The notes under the pieces were generated by a model. That model was given only the letters and a program-made list of their open reading frames with translations, did no database searches and was not told where the DNA came from. Positions 5,572-6,920 of a stretch of DNA of 6,920 bases are shown here, piece after piece (the stretch's first letter is position 1; every line of letters begins with the position of its first letter). The translations under genes and the position numbers were made by a program. The stretch is from Clostridia bacterium (GTDB lineage Bacteria; Bacillota; Clostridia; Oscillospirales; Acutalibacteraceae): assembly GCA_900769775.1 (NCBI GenBank), contig CAAGHT010000127.1:1-6920 (forward strand), given 5' to 3'.

Positions 5572-6917
5572 AAAAGAATGACCTTATCGAATTGAATATA
5601 ACAGCTATGTCAAGCGAAGGCTCGGGTATCGGAAGATACGAGGGCCTTGCTGTTTTTGTGCCAAATACCGCAGTTGGTGACAGCTGTGTAGTGCGCATTT
5701 TAAAGGTGAAGTCAAATTGCGCTTTCGGTAAGGTTGAGAGTATAATTACCCCCTCATCCGACCGCAAGGAGATAGACTGTGCAGCTTTTCCAAAGTGCGG
5801 CGGCTGTGTTTATCGCCATATTTCCTATGAGGCTGAAAAGAGAATTAAAAAGCAAAAGGTTGAGGATGCCGTCCGCCGCATAGGTGGGGCTTCGCTTGCC
5901 GCAGAGACCTTAGTAGCAGGGGAGGACTGCCGTTATCGCAACAAGGCGCAATATCCCGTTTCAAAGGACTATACGGTCGGCTTTTATCGCAACCACTCTC
6001 ACGATATAATTTCTTCGGACGACTGCGCGCTTCAGCCCACTCTTTTCAGAGAGACGACCGAGCTTTTCACTCAATTTATCAGCGAAAATAACCTTTCTGT
6101 TTACGATGAAGAAAGCGGCAAGGGTCTTATAAGACATCTTTATCTTCGCTATGCCGAGGTGACCGATGAGCTTATGGTGGCCGTTGTTATAAACGGAAAA
6201 GAACTGCCGAATTCTGGTGAATTCGTGTCACTGCTGCGCGAGAATATCGGTGATAGGCTAAAAACGGTAGTGCTTAATATAAACCGTGAAAAAACCAATG
6301 TAATTCTCGGCGAGAAGTGCCACACTCTTTTTGGCGAGGGACATATTTTTGATATACTTTGCGGTGTAAGAGTGCGTATAAATCCGCTCTCCTTCTATCA
6401 GGTAAACCGCACTATGGCTGAGCACCTGTACGAAAAGGCGAGAGAGTATGCTGCACCCGAAGGCAAAACTGTGCTTGACCTTTATTGTGGCGCCGGTACA
6501 ATCGGTCTTTCTATGGCAAAGAGTGCAAAAAGTGTAATCGGTGTTGAGATTATCCCCGAGGCTGTAAAGGACGCCGAATTTAATGCTAAAAATAACGGTA
6601 TTACTAATGCAAGGTTCATTTGCTCAGATGCCGCAAAAGCCGCTCTTAGCCTTAAAAATGAGGGTATAAAGCCAGATGTTGTAATAGTTGACCCACCGCG
6701 GAAGGGCTGTTCAGAGGAGCTGCTCGCCACTATTGCAAATGACTTTTGTCCCGAGCGCCTCGTTTATGTTTCCTGCGACCCCGCAACCCTTGCCCGAGAT
6801 ATTAAAATACTTTCTCCTCTCGGCTATGAGCTGAAAGAATACACTCCCTTCGACCTCTTCCCAAGAACTCATCATGTAGAAACAGCGGCGCTGTTTCTAC
6901 GCGATATAAATTCCTGA
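5568..6917 (+). CDS. rlmD: 23S rRNA (uracil-C5)-methyltransferase, RlmD/RlmCD family
   Basis: The 449-residue product has the full RumA/TrmA-family layout. A TRAM RNA-binding domain comes first (about 1-60, with ITAMSSEGSGIGRYEGLAVF). The four iron-sulfur cysteines are Cys71, Cys77, Cys80 (CAAFPKCGGC) and Cys153. A SAM-dependent Rossmann domain follows with DLYCGAGTIG (304-313), DPPRKG (375-380), the catalytic nucleophile Cys403 in YVSCDP and the general base Glu438 in HHVE. All key residues are present. It methylates uracil C5 in 23S rRNA from S-adenosylmethionine; in Gram-positive bacteria one such enzyme (RlmCD) can modify both U747 and U1939, so which site is used here, and whether rlmCD would be the better symbol, is not settled. 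The ATG is overlapped by the upstream stop; AGGA at 5556-5559 is 8 nt away, inside the preceding gene. The gene is complete, ending at TGA 6915-6917; the operon terminator is beyond the window. Confidence 0.93.
   Translation: MKKNDLIELNITAMSSEGSGIGRYEGLAVFVPNTAVGDSCVVRILKVKSNCAFGKVESIITPSSDRKEIDCAAFPKCGGCVYRHISYEAEKRIKKQKVEDAVRRIGGASLAAETLVAGEDCRYRNKAQYPVSKDYTVGFYRNHSHDIISSDDCALQPTLFRETTELFTQFISENNLSVYDEESGKGLIRHLYLRYAEVTDELMVAVVINGKELPNSGEFVSLLRENIGDRLKTVVLNINREKTNVILGEKCHTLFGEGHIFDILCGVRVRINPLSFYQVNRTMAEHLYEKAREYAAPEGKTVLDLYCGAGTIGLSMAKSAKSVIGVEIIPEAVKDAEFNAKNNGITNARFICSDAAKAALSLKNEGIKPDVVIVDPPRKGCSEELLATIANDFCPERLVYVSCDPATLARDIKILSPLGYELKEYTPFDLFPRTHHVETAALFLRDINS
6876..6900. repeat. Perfect 11-bp hairpin inside the 3' end of rlmD
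   Basis: GTAGAAACAGC (6876-6886) and GCTGTTTCTAC (6890-6900) pair perfectly around a 3-nt loop (GGC). The hairpin lies in codons for Val437 to Leu444 plus the first base of the next codon, including the catalytic Glu438, and ends 15 nt before the stop codon. No T run follows within the window, so it is not a standard intrinsic terminator. It may be chance driven by codon choice, or an RNA 3'-end structure. Confidence 0.6.
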
Positions 6918-6920
6918 CGG

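Overview
This window (about 6.9 kb, moderate GC) looks like chromosomal DNA of a Gram-positive gut or rumen clostridium, probably near Ruminococcaceae/Oscillospiraceae. The evidence is the mix of gene families (EndoA-type MazF, PcrA-type helicase, Gram-positive style iron-sulfur uracil methyltransferase, surface protein with a cadherin-like beta-sandwich domain), strong AGGAG ribosome binding sites and compact gene spacing. The taxon is an inference; no rRNA or other marker is present.

Layout. (1) Positions 1-1223, plus strand: the 3' part of a large membrane-anchored surface protein with a possible cohesin-like end, a cadherin-like domain, an unrecognised globular domain, one transmembrane helix and an acidic cytoplasmic tail. 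A good intrinsic terminator closes it. (2) Positions 1384-1725, plus: a complete MazF/EndoA-family mRNA interferase with no adjacent MazE antitoxin, behind a 160-nt leader whose ends form a perfect 13-bp inverted repeat. (3) Positions 1731-1766: a strong, symmetrical hairpin shared as terminator by mazF and the convergent gene. (4) Positions 1778-2254, minus: a TspO/MBR membrane protein. (5) Positions 2258-2385: a short divergent control region with two overlapping back-to-back promoters. (6) Positions 2386-6917, plus: a tight three-gene operon of a PcrA/UvrD helicase, a polytopic membrane protein resembling DUF975, and an RlmD/RlmCD-type 23S rRNA uracil-C5 methyltransferase. The gaps are 15 nt and then a 4-nt ATGA overlap.

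How the genes relate: only the last three are clearly co-transcribed, and they join DNA repair, an unknown membrane function and rRNA modification, a typical housekeeping mix rather than a pathway. mazF is an isolated monocistronic unit between two terminators. I see no insertion sequence, prophage, CRISPR array, tRNA or rRNA. Nothing here amounts to a new multi-gene system. The points most worth a second look are the 13-bp inverted repeat that ends at the mazF start, the absence of a visible antitoxin, the overlapping divergent promoters, the insertion after the helicase Walker A motif, and the unassigned extracellular domain of the surface protein.
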